Below the pieces are notes generated by a model that saw nothing but the letters and a program-made list of their open reading frames with translations, made no database searches and was not told the DNA's origin. A DNA stretch of 64,000 nucleotides from Chaetorhynchus papuensis (lineage: Eukaryota > Chordata > Aves > Passeriformes > Rhipiduridae). Numbering within the stretch: the first letter of the stretch is position 1; each line of letters begins with the position of its first letter. The stretch lies in assembly GCA_013396525.1 (NCBI GenBank), contig VWYX01000410.1:7682-71681 (forward strand). Reading direction: 5' to 3'. A program made the translations under genes and the position numbers. Of the stretch, positions 22,393-35,046 are shown one piece after another.

Positions 22393-22903
22393 TGTGCTCA
22401 CAGTGCTGCGAGTGTTGAAGCTTGTGTGGGGTGGGCGTGCTCCAATTTCCACCCATGATTATCTAAACGTTAGTACATTGCAGAGCTTTTCTATCTTTTA
22501 ATATATAAACTGTGGATCTGCAATTCTTCTACTGCCACCCTCCTCTGATTAGAACCTATTCCAACTTTGAAATTGTGTATCAGAGCTTATGATTATGTCT
22601 TTGGTCCCACATTAACAATTTCTGAGGCAGTGCTGAATGCTCAGAGGCTCGGATTTATCAGTATCTTGTAGGATGAAAATGATACAACTAAATTAAATTT
22701 GGGTTGAAATCCTCATAGCAGCCATCCCTCAGCTTTAGAAAGCGGTTCAAGTACTGCGTCCTGGTATCTCTTATTGGTCAAGTAATGTCTGTGCAAGGAC
22801 TGCACTCTGCGGAAAAAGTTTGAACAAGCCTTTTAATGTGCTTATTGTGTAATGGGAGTCAGGCTGTCTTTCTCCACCCACCTACGCCCAGCATTATTAG
22901 TGT

Positions 22904-23097
22904 TAAAAAAAAAAAAAAGAGAGAGAGATGATGTGTGTGTGAAACAAACCACAACAAACACAAACTCAACACCAACAACACTCCAACCCTGTCCAAAAAA
23001 ATCCCCCCCAAAAAAATTCAAAACCAAAGTAGCTCCACACATACAGACACACAAAACCCACAAAGCCAAACCCTGCAAAAAAAAAAAAAAAATTACA
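22904..23097. repeat. A-rich / CA-rich low-complexity tract
   Basis: A poly(A) run, short GA and GT runs, then irregular caacaaacacaaac-like sequence, a C-run, an A-run and a final 15-base A run. No stable unit is visible. Confidence 0.75.
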
Positions 23098-24436
23098 GAA
23101 AAATCAGAGTTTATGAAGAATCAGGCCTGTTAAGTGATGGTCAAACAGCTGGCTTATGTGGTACTTCCAGTACAGAAAGAGAACTTCTACTAATCTAGTT
23201 AAAGTACTATGCATTGCTGTTTTCCTTGGGCTTAATTTTGAAAAGAGATGTACTTGTGTATGTGCTGTTTCAAACTGCAAAAAGTTGTAAATTCACAGTA
23301 CTCTGAGATGGCTAATATTTTATTTGCATGATTTATTATTATCCCAGATAAACAAATTTAATACTTTAGAGATGAAAATTATTTGTGGTATTAAAGGTAA
23401 TTAAATGATCAGAGCAATAATTGCCTCAATTATGTAAATACCGTATAACCTTGCAACAACATACTTTCTTTTCCACTTGAAAAAAGCATGTGTAAGTCTA
23501 CATCCACAATACAAGCCACAGTGTGCTGCTTCTGTTTGTGTAGTAACTCTCTTGGCATATCTACCCTTCCTTCAGGAGGAGGATCCCCTCTATGTGACTT
23601 CTATCAGAGAAATGCAGTGGCCTGCTAGGAACTATGGCAGAACAAGTTATGTGTATATTATATTCTTATTTACTTTACATAAGTATGAGAAATGGTGTAT
23701 TTGTGAAACTGGTTCAGGTTTAATTCTGCAGCTCTCCCGTAGTGTTGGTTCTGGAGTCATGCCATATTTGCTTTCATGAAAACAAGTAGAAGGTAGTTCT
23801 GTACCCTTCTCCCTGGCTTTAGGGAGAAAGCTTGAAAATATGTATTCTAGGAGATGTGTCAGAGTTCAAGGGAAACAACCATAAGTTGTCTGCTAAGATG
23901 ACATCCAGGACTAGGCTGCCTCACTGTTCAAATAAATGGAGTTAGAAGCCCTGACTCTTGTTGACAATGAGATTCTTCAGAGAGGTGATGGAATGATTTG
24001 TGCTCCAGGAGGAGCTTCACTGGGACACTAGATTATCGAGGGGAGAAATGAAATACTGACATCTCCAAATATTCCTCGTCTATCTGAAACTCTGTGTTCT
24101 CCCTTATCCAAAAGTCCCGATATCTTGGTCATCTTCTATGAAATATGTTGGTAACTAAGACCTCAGGAAAGCATGGTAATTAACACAGTTCACAGGATTC
24201 CATCCATCAGATACTGTCGGTAATACAACAATGAAAAAAAATTTTAATTTGGTCTTGGCATATTGCCTTTTCTTTCATGTCTGCATTTCTGTGAGAAAGC
24301 TTGGAGCCTTTTCTTTGAAGTATTCATTTCTACTGAAAAGCTTAGTGTGTACGTAAGTGCTCTTAATTTTGAGTGCTATACAAATGCTTGGTTCTCTTGA
24401 CACCTATAAAGCACAGGTTTTTTAAAAATAAACTTC

Positions 24437-24454
24437 TTTTTTTTTTTTTTTTTT
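24437..24454. repeat. Poly(T) run
   Basis: Eighteen consecutive T, followed by aacag. It may be the poly(A) trace of a minus-strand retroposed fragment or simple slippage. Confidence 0.7.
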
Positions 24455-25842
24455 AACAGACAGAAGCATTGGCATCATTGCTCTGGCTATTAGTTGTAGG
24501 GCACTTAGAATTGGTGACTTCTGTCTTCTACCAAATTCCTGTTTCCTACTGTCCTTTGAGCTCCCAATTCCTCGCTGCCTTTCCTTATTTCACTGACCAT
24601 TGGTTGAAGTTATACGATATGTTCTACTATAGGGCCTGATTCAATATCATTCTGTTACATATAAATAAAGAGTGTTGACTAAGAATGATCCAATACGTTT
24701 TGTGATTCATTGTGGTGTGCCTTGTGCAATGTTTATACTTAGTCATACTATGCAAATCAATTTAATTAAAAAATGGGACAGACTTGTTAATGTAAGTCTC
24801 GTATTTGATTGTTTTATTGGTGTGTATGTGTGCAAAGTGTTTGTGAATGATGAGACTCTTGATTAAGTTCTTGATGAGTTCTTGATGAACTCCTTGTGTT
24901 CACGTGCCTTTTTGTGCTGATGAATGAGTTTGACTGAAACAGGGCAGGGCTTCCAGCCTTCTCTTAAATTTTTCCTATGCATGGAAATGCACACAGGTTT
25001 AGTTTTCTTTGACAGAAGGGGAAACAGTTAACATTTACCTTCTGTTCAGTCACTTCTGAGGAGCTCTTAACAGCCCTTGGTCCAGTGTGTGGCACTGTGC
25101 ATGTCAGAGGGACAGCAAACTGGGAAGGAGGTTTCCCTTCTTATTCTCTAGCATTTTATGTTCTTACTGATTAAGTCAAAGGACATTTTGTTTTCCTCCA
25201 AGAAGGTGAAAAGAAGTAATCAATTATTATATCAGATGTTTATATACTGAAGTTGTTTTAAAAAATTCTGTTACTGCAGTAAAAATAATTGGCTTGTCCT
25301 TTATTATCGTGCATATGAAAGTGAGGCATTAGACACATCTTTCAAGAGAAACTTAGAAACCTCTGTAAAGACAGGGTTATTATGTGTCCTTTTTGGAAAA
25401 TAAGAGGTAGAAGGAAGAGAAAATAGAGAGCAGCAGTGGAAAAAATTAGGTGTTTGAGACAGTGGTTGACTAAATGGAAGCAAGTGGGTTTTTTCGATAC
25501 AGCGGCTATATTTGCTATTTCCAAGTTAACTGTAAAAAACCACAAAACCAGGTGCAGGGATGAATCCTGCCTGTCTTTTTAAGGCTAGTTTGTTTTGTCT
25601 TAGATTTACATGCCATTGAAAAGGAGTCTTCCACTCCTCTGATGCTGAGTAAATAGCTGTTTTCTCATATGAGGAGAAAAAAAAAAAGGCCCTACTTTCT
25701 CCATCTTTTAGGCCTGACTTCCTGATTTAAAACCTAGTGAAGTAGAAAGTAAACAGACACATGACTCCTGAAGAAAACTAGAAATAGACTGAGTTTGGAA
25801 TTTAGCTCATGTATGTGTATTCCAACATAGTCCTGTGAGGGA

Positions 25843-25908
25843 TAGGGAGTTGGAGTCAATGATCTTTATGGATCCCTTCAAATTCAAGATATTGTATGAT
25901 CTAGCATT
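25843..25908 (+). repeat. CR1 LINE 3' tail fragment
   Basis: Reads agggagttggagtcaatgat, then ctttatggatcccttcaaat and ends attgtatgatcta. This is a diverged copy of the CR1 3' end (GTTGGACTAGATGATCTTTA...CCCTTCCAA...TTCTATGATTCTA). Very short and old-looking. Confidence 0.65.
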
Positions 25909-28900
25909 GCCTGTATTATGTATTTTTAAATGAGTTCTTAGAAAAACCTTTTGACATAGATGATTAATGTTGAAAATGTCTATACAAAATATGATTGTGT
26001 GTTTTGATGAGTAGGTATGTTGAAAATTTTTTGTTGTAATGTTTTTGCAGGAAGGGAGATTTTAACTGAATTTTCCTGATCTTTTTTTCCTAAGAAAGAA
26101 ACCTCTGGAACATAGTTCCTAGTGGAACCCAATTGTTTCATGCAGGGAAAACATGACTGTAAATGCAAAATTCCATATCATTTCTTGTCATAAGTATATA
26201 AGATATATACCTACCTTGCCCTGAACCTCTCAGTTAGAAGAAAATCACAAATAACAATGAAATAGTGGCAATCTGTAGAGGAATGTATGTTAAAGTAATA
26301 TATTTATTTGATCTATTTCTTGATACAAAACACATGTAAGTTGAGGGGAGCCTTTTACAAGGCAGTGGCTGTGGAACATAAATTTATGTGCAACTCATTA
26401 TACTCTAAATCACAGTGAGAGCTTCACGTACAGTTTGGATAGTTTACAGGGAATGAAACAATCCTGTTATGAAAGAAGATAGCAAATCTAGAGTTCAGCC
26501 ATGGCGACTGGCTTCAACTTCCTTTTCATTTCATAGGTAAAGGTATCAAGTCTTTATATGTGATGGTAAAGCAGAAACGTCGCTCAGCATGTTGTCATAA
26601 ATATTTACATTTCCCATATCATGATATAATTGTCCTAATAGTCCTTGCTCAAGCTGCTGTTTAAGACTTGCTTATCAGATGATGTTTTGTGCAGGTAATT
26701 ATACCTATAGAATCCTGTGGATGCAAGTGGGTGTGTTTAAGTGTAGTGGTTTGTCTGATAATGAGTTTGCAGGTGTTGTAGAAAGGAAAACCCCAAAATG
26801 ACCCACTGCCCTCAAGATACCCAGTTGCCCTCAATCTGAGAAAATACTGAGAGAATCTCACTGCATCAGTAAGAGAGCTTAGCTGGGATTGTTTTTATAC
26901 ATATGATGAGTAATGGTTAGAAGGGAAAAAAAAATCAATAATAGGGGTTATGTAAGAAAATTGTTCCTTTTGTTTTGTCTTTTTGTTTTGTTTTTTTTTA
27001 AGAGTTTAACAGCTTTGTTACTAAAATTATCCACTCCTTTGTTCCCTCAAGGGAATATTGCTTTCATCCCAGTTCTTGTATAGAAGCTCCCACGTAGATG
27101 AGACAAAGCTGAAATAAGAAAAGCTTTCCTGCTAGGGATACCTCAGGAACTTCTTTTTCTGCCCTAAACCAGTGGATTGAGGAAGGGGAGGGTTGTCAGT
27201 ACAGACTTTTTTTAATGCAGTATTGGTACCTTTAATATATGCTTAATAGTGTTTTTAAGAATGTTTTTCACAAAAAAACTCCCCAAGTGCCTAAAGTCAT
27301 GGGATATTTATTATTATAAAAGGTGTCTTCTGTATGTAATAGGTCACTTTTTGTTAGGCATTTGGGAACATGTTGTGAGCTGGCATAGTTTTAACCACAG
27401 GGACCTTGAAATAAAATCTTGCTGTGTAAGCTGAATGTGCTGTTGATACTTTTCCTCTGTCACCTCTGCATTAGTAAGTCAACAAGAAGAAATCTGTACC
27501 AACACCTCAGTTGCCTGTGTGTCATTGCCCAAATCCATCTTCAGCAGTCCCTGAAGCATCAAACTCGGTTATTACTGCATTTTGTACGCAGGGCAAGTCA
27601 CTCTTATGGGTGGGTGCAGGAGATCCTGCAAGGACCAAGGAAGTCATCCTCGGTCCTGTAGCTGTTCTGCATGACTCCTTCAATAACAGGAAATGGAGAT
27701 GCTGAAACAGTCAACGTACCTGTAAGCTGGGAAGCCACTCCAGTCAGGTGTATTTTTGTGTGTTTTATACTTCTTACATTTTTTGAAGTGCCTATTTAAG
27801 GAGTCTAGCAATCAAATGTGATTAAACATCATTTTTAAAAGGGTAGGAATCCTTACTTAATGACTTAAAGCAGTGAAATGGGGTGGAGTGATATTTAATG
27901 AAGCTGTCATATAAATATTGCTTTCTGTTACTTTTGTGCTGTTGGCAAATCTTGGCACGTATGAAAAGTAGTGATGGTACTAACTGCTGTCCACTTTCTG
28001 TGGCGATGTGTGTACTGTTATGTAGTGTTTGGGGGAGGCATTAGGGGGATGGGCATTAGGTGGAGGAATGAAGCTGTTTCTCTTTATGGAATAAAGTAGT
28101 AGTGCCTGTATAAATGCCAGAAGGCAAATTGCTGAGCCAAAGAACTGCTGTGTTAGAGCTTTTTTCCTTACCCTTCTGTCCACGCCCTGTAGTACAAAGT
28201 GTCTCTAACTGCAGACAGATGTCATCATGTACAGCTTCCGTGTACGCCCAGAGTCCAAGGTGTAGCCAGCAGGCAGGATGTAGCCAGGAGGAAATACATA
28301 CTAGAGGTGGGCTCTGGGCTCGGTTAGAAATTGTGCCCTCCTGCAAAATGCTTCTGGTTTGGCTGGGTGTTTTGTGCCTGCGCTGGAGAGGGAAGAACAG
28401 TGCAGCTGAGCCTTCAGGTGGTGCTGTGTTCTTCTCCAGCCACTGTGTTCCTGGCTCACGAGCCTGAGCTGGGCAAGAACAGAGCTATCCTGCCAGCTGA
28501 GCATGATCCAGGACTCGTCTGTAAAGAGCATCCCAGGCCACTGTGACAGTCAGCATAGTTTGTGTCATAAACTCTGACCCTTCTTCAGTATTGTTACCCG
28601 TGTCATTGAGGTGATCATGCACAATCAATCTTATACATCTGTATAACTCGCAGTTCTCAATGAGCCACTTACAGACTTGTCTGTGCCATCTTGTGGTGGC
28701 TGATCAGGCTACATCAAGATTTTCTTAAAAAAAACACAAAACAAAAACCCAACCAAAACAGAACAACCCTGAAGTGAGGAAAAATAATGTACTTTTAATA
28801 TTATAGAGTGATTCTAGCTGGCAGTTTTTCTTTAGTAGCATTTTGAAATGGTGAGCAAACACTGAATTGAGGTGGAAGTGGATGACAATTAAGGTGTTTC

Positions 28901-29281
28901 TCAGCTGAAACATCGACCACGTTACATAGTAGCATTTGCAGCCCTGAAGGATGGAACATTCAGATTGCAAAACTTGTGAGCAAGCATTCTGTCGTAAATG
29001 GCTAAAGAAAATCCAGAATGCCAGCATGTGAGGCAAATCAATTAACTAAAACTTCCCCAGGCTGTTTGGACTTTGCTCATTTTGCAAAGTGTATGTTAAT
29101 GGTTGAAACTGTAAAACGAATGGTGCGGTACAGAATATTCAGAATTTTGTTGTCCACACAAGCTAGAAATTCACATTTTTGCATTTTCACATGTGGGAAA
29201 GAATGTTCCAACACCTGCCTGTAATTGTGGGTGTACGCATTCCTAATGCAAAAGGTATGTATTGCATAGGAAGGTGATTAA

Positions 29282-29299
29282 GGGGGGGCGGGGGGGCGG
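29282..29299. other. G-rich run, quadruplex-capable
   Basis: Seven G, CG, then six G, CGG on the plus strand, followed by a CA-rich stretch. It lies about 0.75 kb upstream of the internal first exon. It contains GC-box-like cores. Confidence 0.5.
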
Positions 29300-29399
29300 T
29301 GGCACACACGACACCCAGCACATGCAAATATAGAAGAGGACTCATCCTCATTGTTTTAGGTTAGGCTAAAATTTCTAAACATGAATAAGCAGAGCAGCT

Positions 29400-30028
29400 G
29401 AGCAAAAAGCAGGTTCGTGCCTGGAGCCTTCCAGGCTTCTTTTCACTCAGTGCTCACCGGCTTGTGCAACCACAGCTCCATTCTCCCGCTGCCTTGCGAG
29501 GAGGAAGGAGCAGCCCCTGCTGCCGAGGTGCTTCCAGCTCTCCACGAGCGTGCAGGAGACAGCGTTCCCAAGGCCGGCTGGCTGCAGCTGAGGAGACAAC
29601 ACTCATAGACCCTCCTTTGATTAGGATGTGTCAGTGTTGTCAGGGCAACTGTTAGCAGCGGCGTATCATATTTTCTCCTCTTGTATTGCGTGCTGAATAT
29701 TTTAGCGTGCCGTAGCTGGAACAGGATTGCAGGGGAGAAGGTGCTGCCGCAAGGAACCTGGAGCTGTGGGCTGGGATCCGACTGAACAGGTTAACAGCAA
29801 AGAGCAGCATCCAAACCAATGTGCCTTTAGTTAGGGCTTTTCTTCAAAGTGGGGAACGTCTGCAAGCCTTTTGCTGCCGCCTGGATGTTATTTGTCAGCT
29901 GTTTGCATACTGCTTGTCCATAGGGGATCTGTTACAAGTGCTCAAATGAACAGACAGCGTTGCAGCTAGCGGCTAATCAGGGGCTGGAGTTCCTCACTTT
30001 TTTTTAATAAGCAAGAGGCAACAGCAAC
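29400..30028 (+). promoter_or_regulatory. MAP7: Candidate internal MAP7 promoter / 5'UTR
   Basis: Sequence immediately upstream of the internal ATG exon is more GC-balanced than its surroundings. It carries CTGCC/GCAG-rich stretches and a T-run followed by AATAAGCAAGAGGC just before the ATG. A promoter is inferred from the exon it precedes. No decisive core element was seen. Confidence 0.4.
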
Positions 30029-30158
30029 ATGCCTGGTTCAACTACTGCCCTCCGACAAGAGAGACTGAAGAAAAGTGCCAGGCCAAGTCCCCCAGGTTTA
30101 TTCACCATTAATGAAGAGGATGAGCAGCAAAAAAATGGGAATTCCAAAAGACTGAAAG
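30029..30158 (+). CDS. MAP7: MAP7 alternative first coding exon
   Basis: An ATG in context aacATGC opens 43 codons, MPGSTTALRQERLKKSARPS then PPGLFTINEEDEQQKNGNSK and RLK, plus one base before GTACGT. The exon ends in phase 1, exactly like the CpG-island exon (19072), so either can splice to the same second exon. The peptide is basic then acidic and looks protein-coding rather than random, and I associate this type of N-terminus with alternative MAP7 isoforms, though I cannot confirm it. It would give a MAP7 with a different N-terminus ahead of the microtubule-binding domain, under a separate promoter. The frame continues to a stop at 30234 if unspliced. It could alternatively belong to an unknown gene inside the intron. 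Confidence 0.68.
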
Positions 30159-33100
30159 GTACGTTTCTGTTCTGCAGTGTGATCAGGGCTGCGTGTAGGA
30201 TATGCTGCACAGCAGGCACAGCAGTGTTTTATTAGCTCTTCTGTGTGCTACAGAGAGTCTGTAAGTGACTGGTGCAGCTTGGCAGTTCGTATTGGCACTC
30301 ACAAATGTGCTGTGCATGATAGGTGTATTTAAATCCCCTGGCTTGTTATGCAATCAGCTGCTTTGGCTATGAAGAGAAAAATACTTTTTAGTTGTTAATC
30401 ACATTTCTTCTGGTAGGGATAAGGGTCCTGCATCAGAAATATGTCAGTGAGTTTCTGTGTGTTTACTTTGATTTCTGTTTACAGTCTGGACAAATAACTG
30501 TTAAAAACAAGGTGGTTGTAGGCTTGGTGAGTGCAGAATGCAATGCCTGCCTGTTATAGAAGACAGCTTTGCCAAAGACAATGTGAAACTGTCTATACTT
30601 CCTTTCGTGTGCGGGAGGGGCACTGTGCCTCTGGCAGAGTATAGAAAAATACACATTGTTCAAAAATGCTGACTTTTATAAGTCTGGCAACAAAACAAAA
30701 CAAACAGAAAACCCAAACACAAACCCAACAAATTGTTAAAGAAAAATATTTATGGTGCTTAAGGTAGGTAAGCAGTGGTGGCAGAGGGATGCTGATGGCC
30801 ACTGATTTATAGCAGGTCTGTCAAGCCTGTGTAGCCACTGTCTGTCTTGTATCATGTAATTCCTGTTTCCCACATGGATCCTAGTGTTTAAATCCTCTTG
30901 GTCTGGCAGGGATTCTGCTACTTACAATTGTGACTGGAATTTTTATTCTTTTTTTTGGTGCTCAAGTGATTCTATGTGTATGAGCACTCCTGTTAGGGGC
31001 AAGGGAGGGAAGGGATGGATTGTATCAGTTTTTGTTTACAAAACAAATGTTAGTTTGTAGCCTCAAGACACTGTTTTAAATTTCAGTTGTTACCATTCTA
31101 CCATGTAACAGGAGAGGCTAGAAAGCATTTAAATAGCCAATTTATACTATGTGTATTTATTAGAGCTGAATAATTTACAGCTAACTGATTATTTTCTTTT
31201 TCTGAAGAAAAAAGATAGCTTGGTAGCTTTTACAAACAAATTCAGAACTCAAGTTTTGTTTGTTGGGTTTTTTTGACTTTGCAGCGTGTACTTTTTTTTC
31301 TCAGAATGGCAAAGAACCTAACTGGTTAGAGCTTCATGATAAAATGTATATTGCTAGTCATTGTTAATGTGCCTATTGTGTTAGGGTCTTGTGTACATAG
31401 TTACCTGCTCTTCTGTGTATTTGAAACTGCCCATATAAATGGAGATCCAAACTCTAGTGTAAGGTTATTGAGTTCTTAATGTTTTAAGAAGCAGATTACT
31501 TTCCTTTATCACCCACTGGATGGCTTCCAGAGTCAACAGCCCATAAAACTAAAAATCAATAGTTTTACTGGTTTTGTTCAATGGCACTGCTAGTTTCCCA
31601 ACAGTTTGTTGACTTAGCTATTTTGTACTTGCAGGAGTTATACAGATGTGCTTATCCTTTGTCTCTCTTGTTTTAACTAAAATTTGACTTTTTTTATTAT
31701 ACCTTTATTTTCTCTTGATGCCGTGAAATGTAAGTAGATGAATGTGCACAGTAGCACAGTTAGCAAGCAAATAAATTCACGTGGTTTTAAGAAGATAAAA
31801 ATTTGTCAGCTTACCTTGACTGCTCCTGGTGAGAAATAATATAGGAAATGGTACAAAATATTCTGGAACTATATTAATTTGCTTTTCATTTTACTAAATA
31901 CTTAAAATAGCTCATAGTGTCTCTAGAACAGAACACCATTTGCACAGTGATACATGTAGGTAAATAGCTGTGTTTGTATATTTGAATGTTATCAGTCATA
32001 AGGTGGGGTTAAGCTGGAATGCCTGGTAATGGGGAATGCACATACTCAGGGTGCTGATCTTCTCACCTGGTACCAAGAAAGGTCACTCCAGTGCAGTTCT
32101 GACTGGGTGATGGACCCATGTGGGGCTTTTGTGACTCTTTAGTGTCTGTTGTTCTCTTGCTACTTTACAGGGTCTGCCTTGTCTTAGTCCTTTACCTGTC
32201 ATTTTTGCTCAGCAAGCACCTGCAGCTGCTGAGATGTTTCTTTTTTATTTTTTTTCTCTCTAGCACATTCTAAGTCAGTGTCATTTTTTGTAGGAGATAG
32301 GGTAAATGTTGTCTTCATCCGCAGTTTCTATTATCACGCTGTGATAATTCACGGTCTTTGTACAGCAGTTCAAAACCCAAGAGGCCTTTAATGGATCTGA
32401 TACTCCAAAGTAAAGAAGTTCCTTCCTCCATTAAGGGTATTTGAATATCATCACAAGGTTTACAATCATCAATATTTTCATAGTTCAGGTCTTGTCAGAG
32501 TACTAAGGCTTGATTAGACTTTTTTTGAGAGTTGTTTTTGTGATCTGGGAAACAAATATTAATGTGGATCTTAGTGGCTAGCATCTGTGAGGTTTTCTCT
32601 AAATTGATTTTGGTAGCAGCCATTCCTTTGCTTGTCTGGCTGTCTGCACTGAAATTGGAGAGGTCTGGTAGGCAATGAGTTTGTTTCTCTGGTGCAAACA
32701 AATAATGACAATGTTAAGGATTTTTCTTTTCAGTCTGAAGGTATTAAAAGCCTGCAGTGACCTTTATAGACATGTGCTCCTGATACTTCCTTTCCTTTGA
32801 TGTGAACTGTATTCACTGTTTTTTCAACAAATATTTTAACTTCCTTTCCTTCTCTTGGCTTTGGAACAAGGCCTGCATTTTTGTTATATATCTGTATGGC
32901 ACCCACTATTGCAGGGTCTTGAGATCCTGTTGTGTAGTAGAAGAGTGCAAATAAAAATTACTTTGAATATCCTTTTTTACCTTTATTAACAGCATTTATT
33001 CTCCTTTCCTGTTATAACATATGGCAATTTTGCTACATAGTGTACTCTTCAAATACAATTTCTATGGGTTTAGAGAAGCTTATTTTGCACTTGAATTGGT

Positions 33101-34698
33101 TTCTGGTTTAGTTACCAGCTTTCCAGAAGTTCTGTAGCTATATTCACAAAGAAACCAGAAAAAAACAGGAAGAGAACTACACACTTAACAGCCTCAGTGT
33201 TTCCTTAAAGCTTGTGTAGTAAAACATATATTGTTTCTGTGACTGAAGAGAGTGTGTGTATGTGGTTCTGTATGTAAATCACAAAGATATGACTGAGTAG
33301 ATTAGTGTTTAATTGCAGGTATCCATCCTATGTGTGTGAACTTCAGGCATTCCTTGAATTTGGGCACAAACAATTCAAAGAGCCTCAGGATTTCCCTCCT
33401 CTGCTCTGTTAATTCTGTGTGCCTTGGATGTAGTCTTAAAACCTTACTCAATTTTATGAAATTTTTAAGTGATGCCTCCTCTCCTTCTTCTTAGAAGGAA
33501 AACTTTCTCAGCTGTTGATAATGTGTTTCTAAAACTATCATTTGACGAGGCTGGAAATGTAGTGCTCATGCTTCTGTATTATGGATTTGAATACTTAATA
33601 ACTGAAATAATTTTGACATTTATGAAAAATTAATGAAAAGTCTCAGCTTAGCAATGGAATGCTTCACCATCCTGTTTATTTAAAACTGATCAAGGGGGAG
33701 GGTACCTCTAATCTGCTGATTGAGTATTGCTAATACAAAGCTAGACATACATGCCTTGGCTTTCTGAACAGTAGCACTGATTCTTTGTCATCTTGAAAAC
33801 AAGAGAAGGGCTTTTTTCAGTCCTTTGGTGAATGACAGTGATGTCAGTGATCACCAGCAGATTTTGCCTCTGTTGTGTGGCTGGTAATGTTTGTGCATAC
33901 TGCTCATTTCAGACGAAAGGTTTGTCCTTCCAGAGAGATGGAGGAGATTGCTTCTATCATGACTGTTTGGGTGCTTAGTCTCCATGTTCTGCATGTATTA
34001 GTGAAATATATATTTCTTTTTAAACTCGGATTGTCTAACTTTCAGTTTGGTTGTTGTCTGTTACTGTGTGTCTATACCCAAATCAAACTTCAGATACCTG
34101 AAAGAAAAGGGAACTTGGCATCTTCAAGGGCATTAAACTGATAGTCCTGGAAACTGAAACTGTATACTTACAAAACAGGTACTGCATGGGGTGTGGAAGT
34201 GTAATTTTATCCCACGCTGCAGAGCCTGTGCCTCAGGCAGGATCCAGAATGACAGCTGAGTCTCTGGCTTTCACCACACTTTAAACCAGCAAAACTGCCT
34301 GGGATGGTGGTTCTCAATGGGGCCTCTTGATGCCACTCAGGAGGCTGACCTCCAGTTTGTTTGGGGCAAAACAGTGAGCAATTGTTAAAGGCTGATGAAC
34401 TGGCCTACCGAAATCAAGTACTGGAGGTTTCTGTGACAATATGTAGCCTTATCTTGCCCATCTGTATTTGAGGCAAAGTGAGTGGAAAGAGTGCGTGGAA
34501 GGAAGGAAAGGCACCAATTCTCATTACAGGGCTGGTTGTGTAAAGGGGCGGGGCTGAGATCCCAGACAATGTGGTTTGGCATCCTGCACCTTCCAGTGAG
34601 TGCTGCTAATGTTTCTCTGCACTTCCTTTCTTTCTGCTAGCCAAGGCCAGGAGAAGAGGGGTCCAAAAGTATCTGTATTTTTCTGGACATTTATTTAC

Positions 34699-35046
34699 AG
34701 AATCACAGAAAAAGCTGAGATGGAAGGGACCCACAAGGTTCATTGGGTCCAACTCCTGGCCCATCACAGGACCATCCCTGAGAACCACACCATGTGCCTG
34801 AGAGTATTGTTCAAACATTTCTTGGACTCTGTCAGGCTTGGTGCTGTGACCACTGCCCTGGGGAGCCTGTTCCAGCGCCCAACTACTCTCTGGGTGAAAA
34901 ACCTTTTTCTGGCTCTAACCTAAACTTGCCCTGACACAACTTCAGGCCATTCCCTCAGGTCCTGTCACTGGTCACCAGGGAGAAGAGATCAGTGTCTGCC
35001 CCTCCTCTTTCCCTCACAAGGCAGTTGTAGACTGCAATGAGGTCTA
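34699..35046 (-). repeat. CR1 LINE 3' part
   Basis: On the minus strand it runs from GACCTCATTGCAGTCTACAA through ...GGAACAGGCTCCCCAGGGCA... to the 3' end GTTGGACCCAATGAACCTTG, TGGGTCCCTTCC and TTCTGTGATTCTG. This is the CR1 3' region after ORF2, 5'-truncated as is usual. The TTGTGGGTCC tail places it in the CR1 group whose end is shared by the SINE at 63.43 kb. Confidence 0.88.

Larger units (their letters stand above)
19073..30028 (+). other. MAP7: MAP7 first intron, proximal part
   Basis: About 11 kb from the CpG-island exon to the internal first exon. It contains the rest of the CpG island (to about 19800), a small CpG-dense patch at 22068-22392, a low-complexity tract at 22904-23097, an 18-base T run at 24437-24454, a short CR1 tail at 25843-25908 and a G-run near 29282-29299. 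No further coding exon was recognised. Confidence 0.75.

Noticed and set aside
22017..22501. Overlapping open frames of 88-158 codons on both strands at 22.0-22.5 kb
   Set aside because: They coincide with the CpG-dense patch. Several frames on both strands are open at once, which marks composition rather than coding.
34600..34923. 107-codon plus-strand open frame as a gene
   Set aside because: It overlaps a CR1 3' end in antisense and is explained by that repeat.
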